Counted from the first letter of the stretch, positions 1 through 7,195 are shown. The stretch is DNA of 10,616 bases from Desulfonema limicola (GCA_020722245.1 DYLE01000066.1:1-10616); one strand, 5' to 3'. Made by a program: numbers and translations. The notes: generated by a model not told the origin, from the letters alone.

Positions 1-16
1 CTCCGTCAACGGTTTT

Positions 17-280
17 TCAGATTCTTTTTTCCGGATCAATGGATGTGATTTCCGTCTGTTTCAGCGTGACCCCCGCATCGGTCAGGGCCGCGTCCGAAAC
101 CTGGTTCTGGTCACTGTAGTCCAGGGTTCCGAAAATGTACGGAATGCCGCAGGGGACCATCATACTTTTCTCTTTTCGAACAAGCAGAACGGACTTGTCC
201 GGATAAAATGATTTGGTCGTCACCGCCGCCACAATACCCGCCGCACTCCCTCCGATGATCAGCACATGTGTTTTTTCCAT
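17..280 (-). CDS. FAD-dependent CoA-disulfide-reductase/NADH-oxidase-like oxidoreductase, N-terminal part, interrupted
   Basis: The visible 87 residues are the FAD-binding start of a pyridine nucleotide-disulfide oxidoreductase of the CoA-disulfide reductase/NADH oxidase group, which reduces disulfides, polysulfide or oxygen with NAD(P)H. The protein opens with a beta strand and a dinucleotide-binding loop (IIGGSAAG, residues 8-15). It then shows the group's redox-active Cys44 in VPCGIPY (42-48). The ATG at 278-280 is preceded on the minus strand by an AAAGGA ribosome site 8 nt upstream. Family members are about 450-560 residues, so most of the gene should lie beyond the window's left edge. 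However, a TGA at 17-19 stops the frame after Glu-Lys-Arg-Ile. The five codons beyond it (Lys-Thr-Val-Asp-Gly) still fit the family pattern of an 'IDPEKK…ADG' strand without any gap. Nonsense mutation, sequence error or recoding are all possible. The fold call is firm; the exact substrate is not. Confidence 0.8.
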   Translation of the reverse strand: MEKTHVLIIGGSAAGIVAAVTTKSFYPDKSVLLVRKEKSMMVPCGIPYIFGTLDYSDQNQVSDAALTDAGVTLKQTEITSIDPEKRI

Positions 281-463
281 TTTTTGATTCCTTTATATTT
301 ATCCAACATTAATAAAAAATATCTTCGTTTATTTGGATGGGGATTCTTATACGAACCACCGCAAAAAAAGGTTATTTCTATGGTGAGGCCGCTTTCATGT
401 CAAATAGAAAAAATAACTCATTTAAAAAGAGATAGGCCGGGCTTTTTGAAAATCGAAAAGGGT

Positions 464-490
464 TTGCAAATTAAGGGCGGATTGTATATT
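464..490 (+). promoter_or_regulatory. Weak candidate sigma70 promoter upstream of the phosphatidylserine synthase gene
   Basis: TTGCAA (464-469) and TATATT (485-490) are separated by only 15 nt, in an AT-rich stretch about 40 nt before the start codon at 533. The spacing is shorter than ideal, so this is only a candidate. The rest of the 281-532 spacer separates two divergent genes and must carry promoters for both, but I see no operator, riboswitch or clear hairpin in it. Confidence 0.2.
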
Positions 491-532
491 TTTTTAATCC
501 AGCTTACCAGAAACCAAAATTGAGATCGGATC

Positions 533-2011
533 ATGCCAAGGGAGCAAAAATTTCTAGCAAAAATAACCCCGGTGCTGGTTTACAGCCGCCCGCTTCTGGT
601 TTTTGCCGGCATGCTCTGCGCCATCGCGGTGATGCTGACTCAAAACCCGGCCGTTTATCTGGCGGGGACGCTGCTTTTCTTTGCCTCCATGGTGTTTGAC
701 CTTGTTGACGGCTGGTTTGCCGCTCGTTTCGGCAAGGAGAGCCCGATCGTCGAGCTTGCCGAGCGGATCATGAACCGGGTGGTTTATTCGATCATTTTTC
801 CGCTGGTGGCCGTGGGAATGATGTGGCGGCTGGCCTATGTTTTTCCGGAGCACAGTCGGCCGGAGATGCTGCATGCGCTTTTTGTCCTGCTGCTCTGCGT
901 GGTCGTCCTGATTCGGGACAACCTTGCCCACTTTATGCGCGGGATTGCCGTGCGTTATGCTCAGGAACCGGAGCTGCGGGAGCTCACCTTTCTGAGAACC
1001 ATCGTGGCCGCCCCTTTGGGCTTTCTGCTGTATGTTTACGCGTTTTTCATACCCGTCGAGGGGGAAACCTCCTGGGTGTATGCCTCTGTTTCAGGGCTGG
1101 GCAACCTTCCGCTGCGCAACCTGTTTATCATTGAAATTATATTTCTGGTCATCAACTTCGGTTCCATGGCAGGATACATGCGAAAATACGGAACCTACTG
1201 CCTGGATGACCTGTGCCTGGGGGATGCGCTGATGCGGCGCCGGATCCTTTCCGTCTTTCCCAACGCCCTGACCGTCATGAACGCCATGATGGGCCTGCTC
1301 GCCGTATTTTTCGCCTACCAGGGAAAAATGCGGGAATCCTACCTGCTGCTTATCGGCGCGGCGGTTTTTGACAAGCTGGACGGCGCTATTGCCAGAAGGC
1401 TCGGATTGACCGAACCCCTTGTGGATACGAAGGATGAGCGTCGCATCACCCTGGGGGCTGTTCTGGATGACGTGGCCGACGGGGTGAGCTTTTGCATCGT
1501 GCCGGCCTGGATTTTTTTCATCTGCCTTTCACAACTGCCCTTCCCGGACGTCCATGCCTTGCCCATCGGCAGCGTTGCCCTGATTTACGCTCTGGCCGGG
1601 TTTGCCCGGCTTGCCTATTTCACCCTCGATAAAAATCCCATTCCGGGGATTTTCAAAGGCCTGCCGGTCCCGGCGGCCGCCCTTTTCGTGGTGGCGGCCC
1701 TGGTCATCCTCTGCCAAAACGAATTTTTGGAAACCCGATGGGCTGAGGTTTTTGCCCTGTTCTGCTTTGGCCTGATGATTTTTACCGCTGTTCTGATGAA
1801 CCTGTATCCGGTCCGGTATATCCATATGGGCCGTTTTATGGACAGAAACCCCTGGTTTACCCGGATTACTCTGGTCGGTATGCTGATCTTTGTCTTTACC
1901 CCCTGGTTCGGGCATCTTTCGTTTCTTTTAATGTCGATCTATCTGCTTTCCCCGATTGCTACCCGGGGGATTGATCCGGAAACCGCGGCCAGGGAGACCC
2001 CGCAAAAATGA
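533..2011 (+). CDS. pssA: Two-domain CDP-alcohol phosphatidyltransferase, phosphatidylserine synthase type
   Basis: This 492-residue multi-pass membrane protein probably makes phosphatidylserine from CDP-diacylglycerol and serine, the first step toward phosphatidylethanolamine. It contains two consecutive CDP-alcohol phosphatidyltransferase (CAPT) domains. The second carries the full catalytic set: D280, D283-G284, A287-R288, G308, D312 and D316. It is followed by the PssA-like DDVADGVSF (312-320), ARLAYF (358-363) and FKGLPVPAAA (374-383). Between R288 and G308 there are 19 residues instead of the usual 8. The first domain keeps D56 and D59-G60, but shows A64, V73, E77 and N81 where the conserved R, G, D and D should be, so it is probably inactive. 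Usual PssA proteins are about 170-280 residues with one domain. The start has only a weak ribosome site (GAGATCGGA, 522-530). It heads the run into lemA and the M48 protease. The family is certain; the serine specificity is inferred from the motifs. Confidence 0.85.
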   Translation: MPREQKFLAKITPVLVYSRPLLVFAGMLCAIAVMLTQNPAVYLAGTLLFFASMVFDLVDGWFAARFGKESPIVELAERIMNRVVYSIIFPLVAVGMMWRLAYVFPEHSRPEMLHALFVLLLCVVVLIRDNLAHFMRGIAVRYAQEPELRELTFLRTIVAAPLGFLLYVYAFFIPVEGETSWVYASVSGLGNLPLRNLFIIEIIFLVINFGSMAGYMRKYGTYCLDDLCLGDALMRRRILSVFPNALTVMNAMMGLLAVFFAYQGKMRESYLLLIGAAVFDKLDGAIARRLGLTEPLVDTKDERRITLGAVLDDVADGVSFCIVPAWIFFICLSQLPFPDVHALPIGSVALIYALAGFARLAYFTLDKNPIPGIFKGLPVPAAALFVVAALVILCQNEFLETRWAEVFALFCFGLMIFTAVLMNLYPVRYIHMGRFMDRNPWFTRITLVGMLIFVFTPWFGHLSFLLMSIYLLSPIATRGIDPETAARETPQK

Positions 2012-2053
2012 AAAACCCCTTGCTGAACGGCCGAATCCGGCCAGGCATGAACC

Positions 2054-2069
2054 CAAGGAGGAGGTCAAC
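2054..2069 (+). promoter_or_regulatory. Ribosome binding site that fixes the lemA start
   Basis: AAGGAGGAGG (2055-2064) is a near-perfect Shine-Dalgarno sequence 5 nt before the ATG at 2070. It decides against the upstream in-frame ATG at 1956, which lies inside the preceding gene and would add 38 Pro/Arg-rich residues before the membrane anchor. Confidence 0.85.
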
Positions 2070-2660
2070 ATGATCGGAGCGCTTGTCATCATTGGAATTG
2101 TTCTTCTGCTGGTGGTTGTTGTCGGCGTCATGTACAACAGCCTGGTCACCTCGAAAAATCGTTATAAAAACGCCTATTCCCAGATCGATGTGCAGCTCAA
2201 GCGGCGTTACGACCTGATTCCAAACCTGGTTGAGACGGTAAAGGGGTATATCAAACACGAACGGGAAACCCTGGAGGCCGTTATCGCGGCCAGAAACATG
2301 GCGGTTACCGCAAACCAGCGGGCAGCCGGCAATCCGGGTGATCCAAAGGCCATGAAGGACCTGGCCGGCGCCGAAGGGGTGCTTTCCGGCGCGCTGGGAA
2401 GGCTGTTTGCCCTGGCCGAGAACTACCCGGATCTCAAGGCCAATCAAAACATGATGCAGCTTCAGGAGGAGCTGACATCCACGGAAAACCGGGTCTCCTT
2501 TGCGCGCCAGGCGTTTAACGACGCGGTGACCGCCTACAACATCGCCTGTGAAAAGTTCCCAAACAATATCATCGCCGGAATGTTCAACTTTAAGACAGCC
2601 CAGCTTCTTGAATCCACCGAATCGCCGGAGGAAAGAAAGGCGCCCCAGGTCAAATTTTAA
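2070..2660 (+). CDS. lemA: LemA family membrane-anchored protein
   Basis: A 196-residue LemA protein, a typical length for the family. Residues 3-22 form one hydrophobic anchor, followed by a helical domain that is cytoplasmic or periplasmic depending on topology. Family signatures are YNSLVTSKNRYKNAYSQIDV (22-41), LKRRYDLIPNLVETVKGY (43-60), the helix with RVSFARQAFNDAVTAYN (141-157), and FPNNIIAGMFNF (163-174). The molecular role of LemA proteins is not well established. They recur next to membrane-bound M48 proteases, as here, where the HtpX-like gene starts 14 nt downstream. The upstream phosphatidylserine synthase stop lies 58 nt before this start, so one transcript is likely. A functional tie to membrane stress or protein turnover is inferred only from this neighbourhood. 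Confidence 0.93.
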   Translation: MIGALVIIGIVLLLVVVVGVMYNSLVTSKNRYKNAYSQIDVQLKRRYDLIPNLVETVKGYIKHERETLEAVIAARNMAVTANQRAAGNPGDPKAMKDLAGAEGVLSGALGRLFALAENYPDLKANQNMMQLQEELTSTENRVSFARQAFNDAVTAYNIACEKFPNNIIAGMFNFKTAQLLESTESPEERKAPQVKF

Positions 2661-2674
2661 GTCAAGGCTGAGAC

Positions 2675-4570
2675 ATGGATTTTTTTGCAGCCCAGGACCG
2701 ATCCAGAAGAAAAACCGTCCGGCTGGTTTTTCTTTTCATCTGCGCCGTTGCCGCCGTGGTGGTCGCGGTGTATGCCGTTGTCATGGCTGTGCTGTTTCAA
2801 ACCTCCTCGGCTTCGGATTTTAAATGGGTGGATCCCAGGCTGTTTTTGATGATCGGCTGCGGCACCCTGGCGCTCATTCTTATCGGAAGCATCTCCAAAA
2901 TCGCCGCCCTGTCCAAAGGAGGAAGCTATGTGGCGGAGAGCCTCGGCGGAAGGCCGATTCAGCCCGCCACCACGGACGCGAACGAGCGGAAGGTGTTAAA
3001 CGTGGTGGAGGAGATGGCGATCGCCTCGGGCGTGCCGGTCCCGCAGGTGTACCTGCTGGACAAGGAAAAGGGGATCAACGCGTTTGCCGCCGGATACTCC
3101 CCCAGCGACGCGGTTGTCGCAGTTACTCAAGGATGCGTCGAACAGCTCAACCGGGATGAGCTTCAGGGGGTGGTGGCGCACGAGTTCAGTCATATTTTAA
3201 ACGGCGACATGCGGCTCAACATTCACCTCATGGGTTTTTTAAGCGGAATCATGCTCATCGCCACCATCGGCCGGTCGATTCTCCGTTCCGGTTCCAGGAC
3301 CAGGAGGGTTAGAGTCAAAAGCAGCGGCAAGGGGGGCGGCCAGGTGTATCTCATCGCCCTGCTGCTTGTGGTGGTCGGGTATATCGGCGTGCTGATGGGG
3401 CGGCTGATTCAGAGCGCCGTATGCCGCCAGCGGGAGTTTCTGGCGGACGCCTCGGCTGTTCAGTTTACGCGCAACCCTTTCGGCCTCGCGGGCGCTTTAA
3501 AAAAGATCGGCGGGTTCGCCGCGGGTTCGAAAATTCGTTCCCCGGCAGCCGGAGAGGCCTGCCACATGTTTTTCGTCAAGGCGGTCAGCGCCCTGTTTGC
3601 CACCCATCCGCCCCTGACGGAGCGGATCAAACGGATTGACCCGGGTTTTTCCGGAGAATTAGAAACCGGCCGGATGCCTGCCATGCAGGCCGGAATGAAA
3701 GCCGCCGCCGCATGGGACTCCCTGGATTCGTCCGTATCCCACATCTCCGCCTCAGCCCCAGCCCTGGTCAACCAGGTGGGAAAAATCACGCCTGAACATG
3801 TTTTCTTAAGCGCCGCGCTTCTTAGCGCCCTTCCGAACACGGTAAGGGAAGCGGCCGGGGACATCCTCGGCGCCTCCGCGCTGGTTTGCGCCCTTCTTTT
3901 AAGCAGGGAGCCCACGGAAAAAGAAAAACAGAAGGCCCTGCTTGAAAAAACAGCCCCTTTAGAGATGCTGCGCCAGGTCGCGAAGCTTGATCATGCCTTA
4001 AAAAATCTGAACCCCAGGCTGCGCCTGCCGGCTCTGGATCTGGCGATACCGGGGCTCAGGCTGATGTCCCTTCAACAATACGAGACCCTGAAGGGGTATA
4101 TCGAAACCCTGGCCACGGCCGATGAGCGCTGGTCGATTTTTGAGTTTTCGGTAAAAGAGGTGATTTTAAGCCGGGTGGAGGCCGCCATAACGGCAAGGAG
4201 CCCGAAAATAAGGTACAAAAGCATTACTCCCCTGGCGGATGACTGCGTGAGATTGGTTTCCGCCCTGGCAAGGGCCGGGCATCGCGATGCGCAAAATGCC
4301 GAAAAGGCCTTCAGGGCCGGGATTGCCGCGGTTCCGGTGAAACTCCGGGAGGCCGCCATGCCTCCGGCCGAAAACATTTCGTTTAAGGATCTGCATACCG
4401 CATTGACGCGGTTTTCGGCATCATCCCCCGGGGTGAAAAAGGCGGTTTTTGATGCCTGCGCCCATTGCGTGCTCTATGATAAGACCGTCTCCGTATCCGA
4501 AGCCGAGCTCCTGCGCGCTGTGGCCTATGCCATGGATATTCCGCTTCCGCCTTTTCTGCCCGATCGCTGA
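2675..4570 (+). CDS. HtpX-like M48 membrane metalloprotease with long C-terminal extension
   Basis: This 631-residue zinc protease probably degrades damaged or misassembled inner-membrane proteins, as HtpX does. N-terminal hydrophobic segments lie at about 16-42 and 55-75. The zinc site is HEFSH (169-173), with the third ligand E254 in REFLADASA. Further hydrophobic segments around 183-200 and 224-247 lie between the ligands, the usual HtpX layout. The conserved FATHPPLTERIKRIDP (308-323) closes the protease domain. HtpX itself is about 290 residues; here a further ~308 residues follow. They are mostly helical, and the tail (residues ~595-627: D..VSVSEAELLRAVAYAMDIPLPP) resembles the end of TerB-like domains. 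That last match is by eye only. The ATG at 2675 has AAGG (2664-2667) 7 nt upstream. Being 14 nt after lemA fits a LemA–M48 partnership. I leave the symbol blank because the architecture differs from true HtpX. Confidence 0.88.
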   Translation: MDFFAAQDRSRRKTVRLVFLFICAVAAVVVAVYAVVMAVLFQTSSASDFKWVDPRLFLMIGCGTLALILIGSISKIAALSKGGSYVAESLGGRPIQPATTDANERKVLNVVEEMAIASGVPVPQVYLLDKEKGINAFAAGYSPSDAVVAVTQGCVEQLNRDELQGVVAHEFSHILNGDMRLNIHLMGFLSGIMLIATIGRSILRSGSRTRRVRVKSSGKGGGQVYLIALLLVVVGYIGVLMGRLIQSAVCRQREFLADASAVQFTRNPFGLAGALKKIGGFAAGSKIRSPAAGEACHMFFVKAVSALFATHPPLTERIKRIDPGFSGELETGRMPAMQAGMKAAAAWDSLDSSVSHISASAPALVNQVGKITPEHVFLSAALLSALPNTVREAAGDILGASALVCALLLSREPTEKEKQKALLEKTAPLEMLRQVAKLDHALKNLNPRLRLPALDLAIPGLRLMSLQQYETLKGYIETLATADERWSIFEFSVKEVILSRVEAAITARSPKIRYKSITPLADDCVRLVSALARAGHRDAQNAEKAFRAGIAAVPVKLREAAMPPAENISFKDLHTALTRFSASSPGVKKAVFDACAHCVLYDKTVSVSEAELLRAVAYAMDIPLPPFLPDR

Positions 4571-4616
4571 ACAAACCGGAAAAATCTATTGGTTGTTAAC
4601 AAGTCTCCTGCTTTGC

Positions 4617-4645
4617 TTGACTTTTCAACATGCCTGGGGGATAAT
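4617..4645 (+). promoter_or_regulatory. Sigma70-type promoter for the glycyl radical enzyme gene
   Basis: TTGACT (4617-4622) and GATAAT (4640-4645) are separated by exactly 17 nt, each one base from the consensus hexamers. Transcription would begin near 4652, about 50 nt before the ATG at 4701. It lies in a short AT-rich spacer after the M48 stop codon. This suggests the glycyl radical enzyme is transcribed separately from the pssA-lemA-M48 group. Confidence 0.65.
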
Positions 4646-4700
4646 TTTTTCGTAATCTTTCTTGGGCATAAAATTTTAAGCCTATTAAAAAAGGTGCGAC

Positions 4701-7067
4701 ATGTCATGTCAACCCGCCGTAAAGCCGACACCCCTTCCGCCGGAGAGGTTTGACCGGATTCGAAACGCCCTGCTTGCGGAACCCATCTGGCTTTGCCCGG
4801 AACGGGCGCTTCTGGTCACCGAATACTTCAAGAAGCATGATAACAAAAAAGAACCCATGACCATCCGCCGGGCAAAGGCGCTTCGGCATATCCTGATGCA
4901 CAAATCCGTGAAAATCTGGCCGGATGAATGGATCGTGGGCAACATGGGAAGCAAGCGGAGATCCGCGATCATTCAGCCTGAGCTGGCCGGGGTCTACATG
5001 TGCGAAGAGCTGCTCTGGATCGATAAGCGCAAAACCGCCCCCCATCCCATTTCCTGGCCGGACCGGTTCAAGCTGATTTCAAAGGTGATCCCCTACTGGC
5101 TGTTTCGAAACATGATCTTTAAGGCGTTCGCCGGGCACCGGGTCCGGTTTTTGAGGTATGTGCCGGAGCAGTTGAACGCCACCTATTACCTGATCAACGA
5201 GGCCGGCGGCATCGGGCATTTTCTGCCGGACTATGAAAAAATGATCCGGCTCGGCATCAGGGGGTATCTGGATTTTATCAAAGGGCAAAATGGAGAGCTT
5301 TGCCGGGCCGCAGGGATCGCCTGCGAGGGGCTGGCGGATTTTTCCCGGCGCCTGGCGGATGAGGCCGATCGCCTGGCGAAAATGGAAAAAAATTCCGCGC
5401 GGGCAAGCGAGCTTCAAAAGATCGCCGAGGTCTGCCGCAGGGTGCCGGCCGAACCCGCAAAAACCTTTCATGAGGCGCTTCAGGCGCTCTGGCTCACCCA
5501 TATGACCGTCTGCCTGGAGGGGTTGAACTCCGCGGTATCCTTCGGACGGATCGACCAGTACCTGTATCCCTATTATGAGCGGGACCTTCGGGAGGGCCGG
5601 ATCACTCCGGAGGAGGCCTTTGAGATGCTGCTCTGTTTTTCGGCCAAGACCACCGAGCATGTGTTTCTGCTCTCCGAACGCACCAGCCAGTACCACGGCG
5701 GGTTTCTGGTGGCCCAGGCGGCCACCATCGGAGGGATGGACAAAGACGGAAACGACGCGGTCAACGAACTCACCTATCTATTTCTGGATGTGATGGCCCA
5801 TGCCGGGTTGAGGGACCCCAACTACATGGCCCGGGTGCATGCGGGTTCGCCCAAGGAATACATCCGCCGGGCCGTGGACGTGGCACGGATGGGAAACGGG
5901 GTGCCGGGGCTGTTCAACGACGGGCCCGCCATAGAGGGGCTTGTCCGGCACGGGTTTCCCTTAACGGAGGCCAGAAACTACGGTATCGTGGGGTGCGTGG
6001 AGCCCTCCTTTCCCGGAAAAAGTTTTTTCTCCACGGACGCCGCCCTGTTCAACCTGCCGCTCTGCCTGATCCTGGCCGTCAACGCCGGCAGGCGGTTGAA
6101 ATCCCGCCGCAGGCTCGGCGCTGCAACACCCCGTCCGGAGCTGCTGGGTTCCATGGATGACGTGATGAAGTCCTTTGTTGTTCAGGTCAACCACATGGTA
6201 GGCCGCATGATCGGCGATATGCAGATCGTGGAGCAGGGGAACCGGAATTATCACCCCACGCCGTTTTCCTCCATGCTGGTGGAAGGCTGCCTGGAAAGCA
6301 ACCGGGACCTGACGGCCGGCGGCGCGAGGTTCAACGCCAGCGGGGTTCAGGGGGTGGGGGTGGCCGATACCGCCGACTCCCTGGCCGCCCTGCATGACCT
6401 GGTTTTTGAGAAGAAAAAATACAGCCTGCCCCAGGTGCTTGAGGCGATGGCCGCGGATTTCAACGGCTATGAAACCCTTCAGGCCGATCTGAAAAACGCC
6501 CCCAAGTTCGGCAACGACCTGGAGATGCCGGACCAGTATGCGGCCCGTGTGGTGCGGATTTACCATGACGCCCTGGCCAAATACACCAACACCCGCGGAG
6601 GAAAATACGTGCCCGGGTTTTACTCCTCCACCTGCCACGTGGGGTTCGGCAACCGGACCGAGGCCCTGCCGTCCGGCAGAAAGGCGGGAGAGCCGTTTGC
6701 CGCCTCCCTGGGCTCTTCAAACGGAATGGATCGGCGGGGCGTCACGGCCCTCTTAAATTCCGTGGCTCAAATCGATTCCACCCTGGCCATGAACGGCTAC
6801 GCCTTGAACCTGAGGTTTGACAAAACCACCCTGGCCGGGGAAAAAGGGCTTCGGATCATGACCGCCCTGACCGAGGGGTTTTTCAAATCCGGCGGCATGG
6901 AGATGCAGCTCAACGTCCTGGATCCCGACATGCTGGTGGATGCGCGGGATAATCCCGGAAAATATCCGGGCATCGTGGTCCGGGTGGCGGGGTTTTGCGC
7001 CTATTTCGACGACCTTCCCGGCGGGGTGAAGCAGGAGATCATCGACCGGACCCGCCTGGCGCCTTAA
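4701..7067 (+). CDS. Glycyl radical enzyme (pyruvate formate-lyase family), substrate unknown
   Basis: This 788-residue cytoplasmic enzyme has the PFL-like fold and uses an oxygen-sensitive glycyl radical for difficult C–C, C–O or C–N chemistry. The thiyl-radical Cys432 and the acid/base Glu434 lie in GCVEPSFPGK (431-440). D446 follows in a position typical of the dehydratase-type enzymes. The C-terminal radical loop is RVAGFCAYF (761-769), with G764 carrying the radical. GARFNASGVQGVGVADTADS (541-560) is a further family block. The length and the Cys/Glu/Gly positions match B12-independent diol dehydratases closely. However, the substrate-site H-S pair often seen in 'NGHS' appears as S277-A278, so glycerol or propanediol is not assured. 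The GCVE motif argues against PFL itself, which uses adjacent cysteines. No radical-SAM activase is visible in the window. The ribosome site is AAGGTG (4691-4696). Family certain; reaction not assigned. Confidence 0.93.
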   Translation: MSCQPAVKPTPLPPERFDRIRNALLAEPIWLCPERALLVTEYFKKHDNKKEPMTIRRAKALRHILMHKSVKIWPDEWIVGNMGSKRRSAIIQPELAGVYMCEELLWIDKRKTAPHPISWPDRFKLISKVIPYWLFRNMIFKAFAGHRVRFLRYVPEQLNATYYLINEAGGIGHFLPDYEKMIRLGIRGYLDFIKGQNGELCRAAGIACEGLADFSRRLADEADRLAKMEKNSARASELQKIAEVCRRVPAEPAKTFHEALQALWLTHMTVCLEGLNSAVSFGRIDQYLYPYYERDLREGRITPEEAFEMLLCFSAKTTEHVFLLSERTSQYHGGFLVAQAATIGGMDKDGNDAVNELTYLFLDVMAHAGLRDPNYMARVHAGSPKEYIRRAVDVARMGNGVPGLFNDGPAIEGLVRHGFPLTEARNYGIVGCVEPSFPGKSFFSTDAALFNLPLCLILAVNAGRRLKSRRRLGAATPRPELLGSMDDVMKSFVVQVNHMVGRMIGDMQIVEQGNRNYHPTPFSSMLVEGCLESNRDLTAGGARFNASGVQGVGVADTADSLAALHDLVFEKKKYSLPQVLEAMAADFNGYETLQADLKNAPKFGNDLEMPDQYAARVVRIYHDALAKYTNTRGGKYVPGFYSSTCHVGFGNRTEALPSGRKAGEPFAASLGSSNGMDRRGVTALLNSVAQIDSTLAMNGYALNLRFDKTTLAGEKGLRIMTALTEGFFKSGGMEMQLNVLDPDMLVDARDNPGKYPGIVVRVAGFCAYFDDLPGGVKQEIIDRTRLAP

Positions 7068-7121
7068 AACCGTTTTGACTTCCAACGAATTTAGGTTTTC
7101 CCGGTTCACAAAATGAAAGAA

Positions 7122-7195
7122 TTTAACCACAGAGATCACAAAGGACACGAAGAAAAAAAATTTCATTTTTCTTCTCTGTGCCCTCTGTGGTAAAA
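7122..7195. repeat. MITE/REP-like imperfect inverted repeat built of 9-nt units
   Basis: ACCACAGAG (7126-7134) and CTCTGTGGT (7183-7191) are perfect 9-bp inverted ends. Inside, the left arm is three 9-nt units, CACAGAGAT, CACAAAGGA and CACGAAGAA (7128-7154). The right arm, read on the minus strand, is two units, CACAGAGGG and CACAGAGAA (7189 down to 7172). An A-rich/T-rich centre lies between. The arms can fold into a long bulged hairpin with one unit unpaired. Similar 'ACCACAGAG…ACACGAAG' inverted elements are common dispersed repeats in environmental bacterial genomes; this is recalled knowledge, not searched. It sits 55 nt after the glycyl radical enzyme stop codon and could also slow or end transcription, although no T-run follows it. 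Confidence 0.7.

Noticed and set aside
266..523. An 85-codon plus-strand frame in the spacer before pssA
   Set aside because: It begins inside the opposite-strand oxidoreductase, runs through AT-rich promoter-like sequence, and has no recognisable motif or ribosome site.
2029..2042. GGCCG-AATC-CGGCC small hairpin between pssA and lemA
   Set aside because: The stem is only 5 bp and no T-run follows, so it is unlikely to be a terminator within a closely spaced gene run.
1956..2069. Upstream in-frame ATG extending lemA by 38 residues
   Set aside because: It would lie inside the end of pssA and place a Pro/Arg-rich leader before the membrane anchor. The strong ribosome site at 2055-2064 supports the ATG at 2070.
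4570..4597. AACAAACC…GGTTGTT hairpin just after the M48 protease stop
   Set aside because: The stem is AT-rich and bulged and has no T-run, so I do not call it a terminator.
5961..6638. Long minus-strand frame (225 codons) opposite the glycyl radical enzyme, and a similar one at 5079-5696
   Set aside because: Both are mirror frames of a well-conserved gene in GC-rich sequence, with no domain pattern of their own.
7128..7189. The 9-nt repeated units as a CRISPR or iteron array
   Set aside because: The units are adjacent and imperfect with no unique spacers, too few for iterons, and arranged as an inverted repeat.
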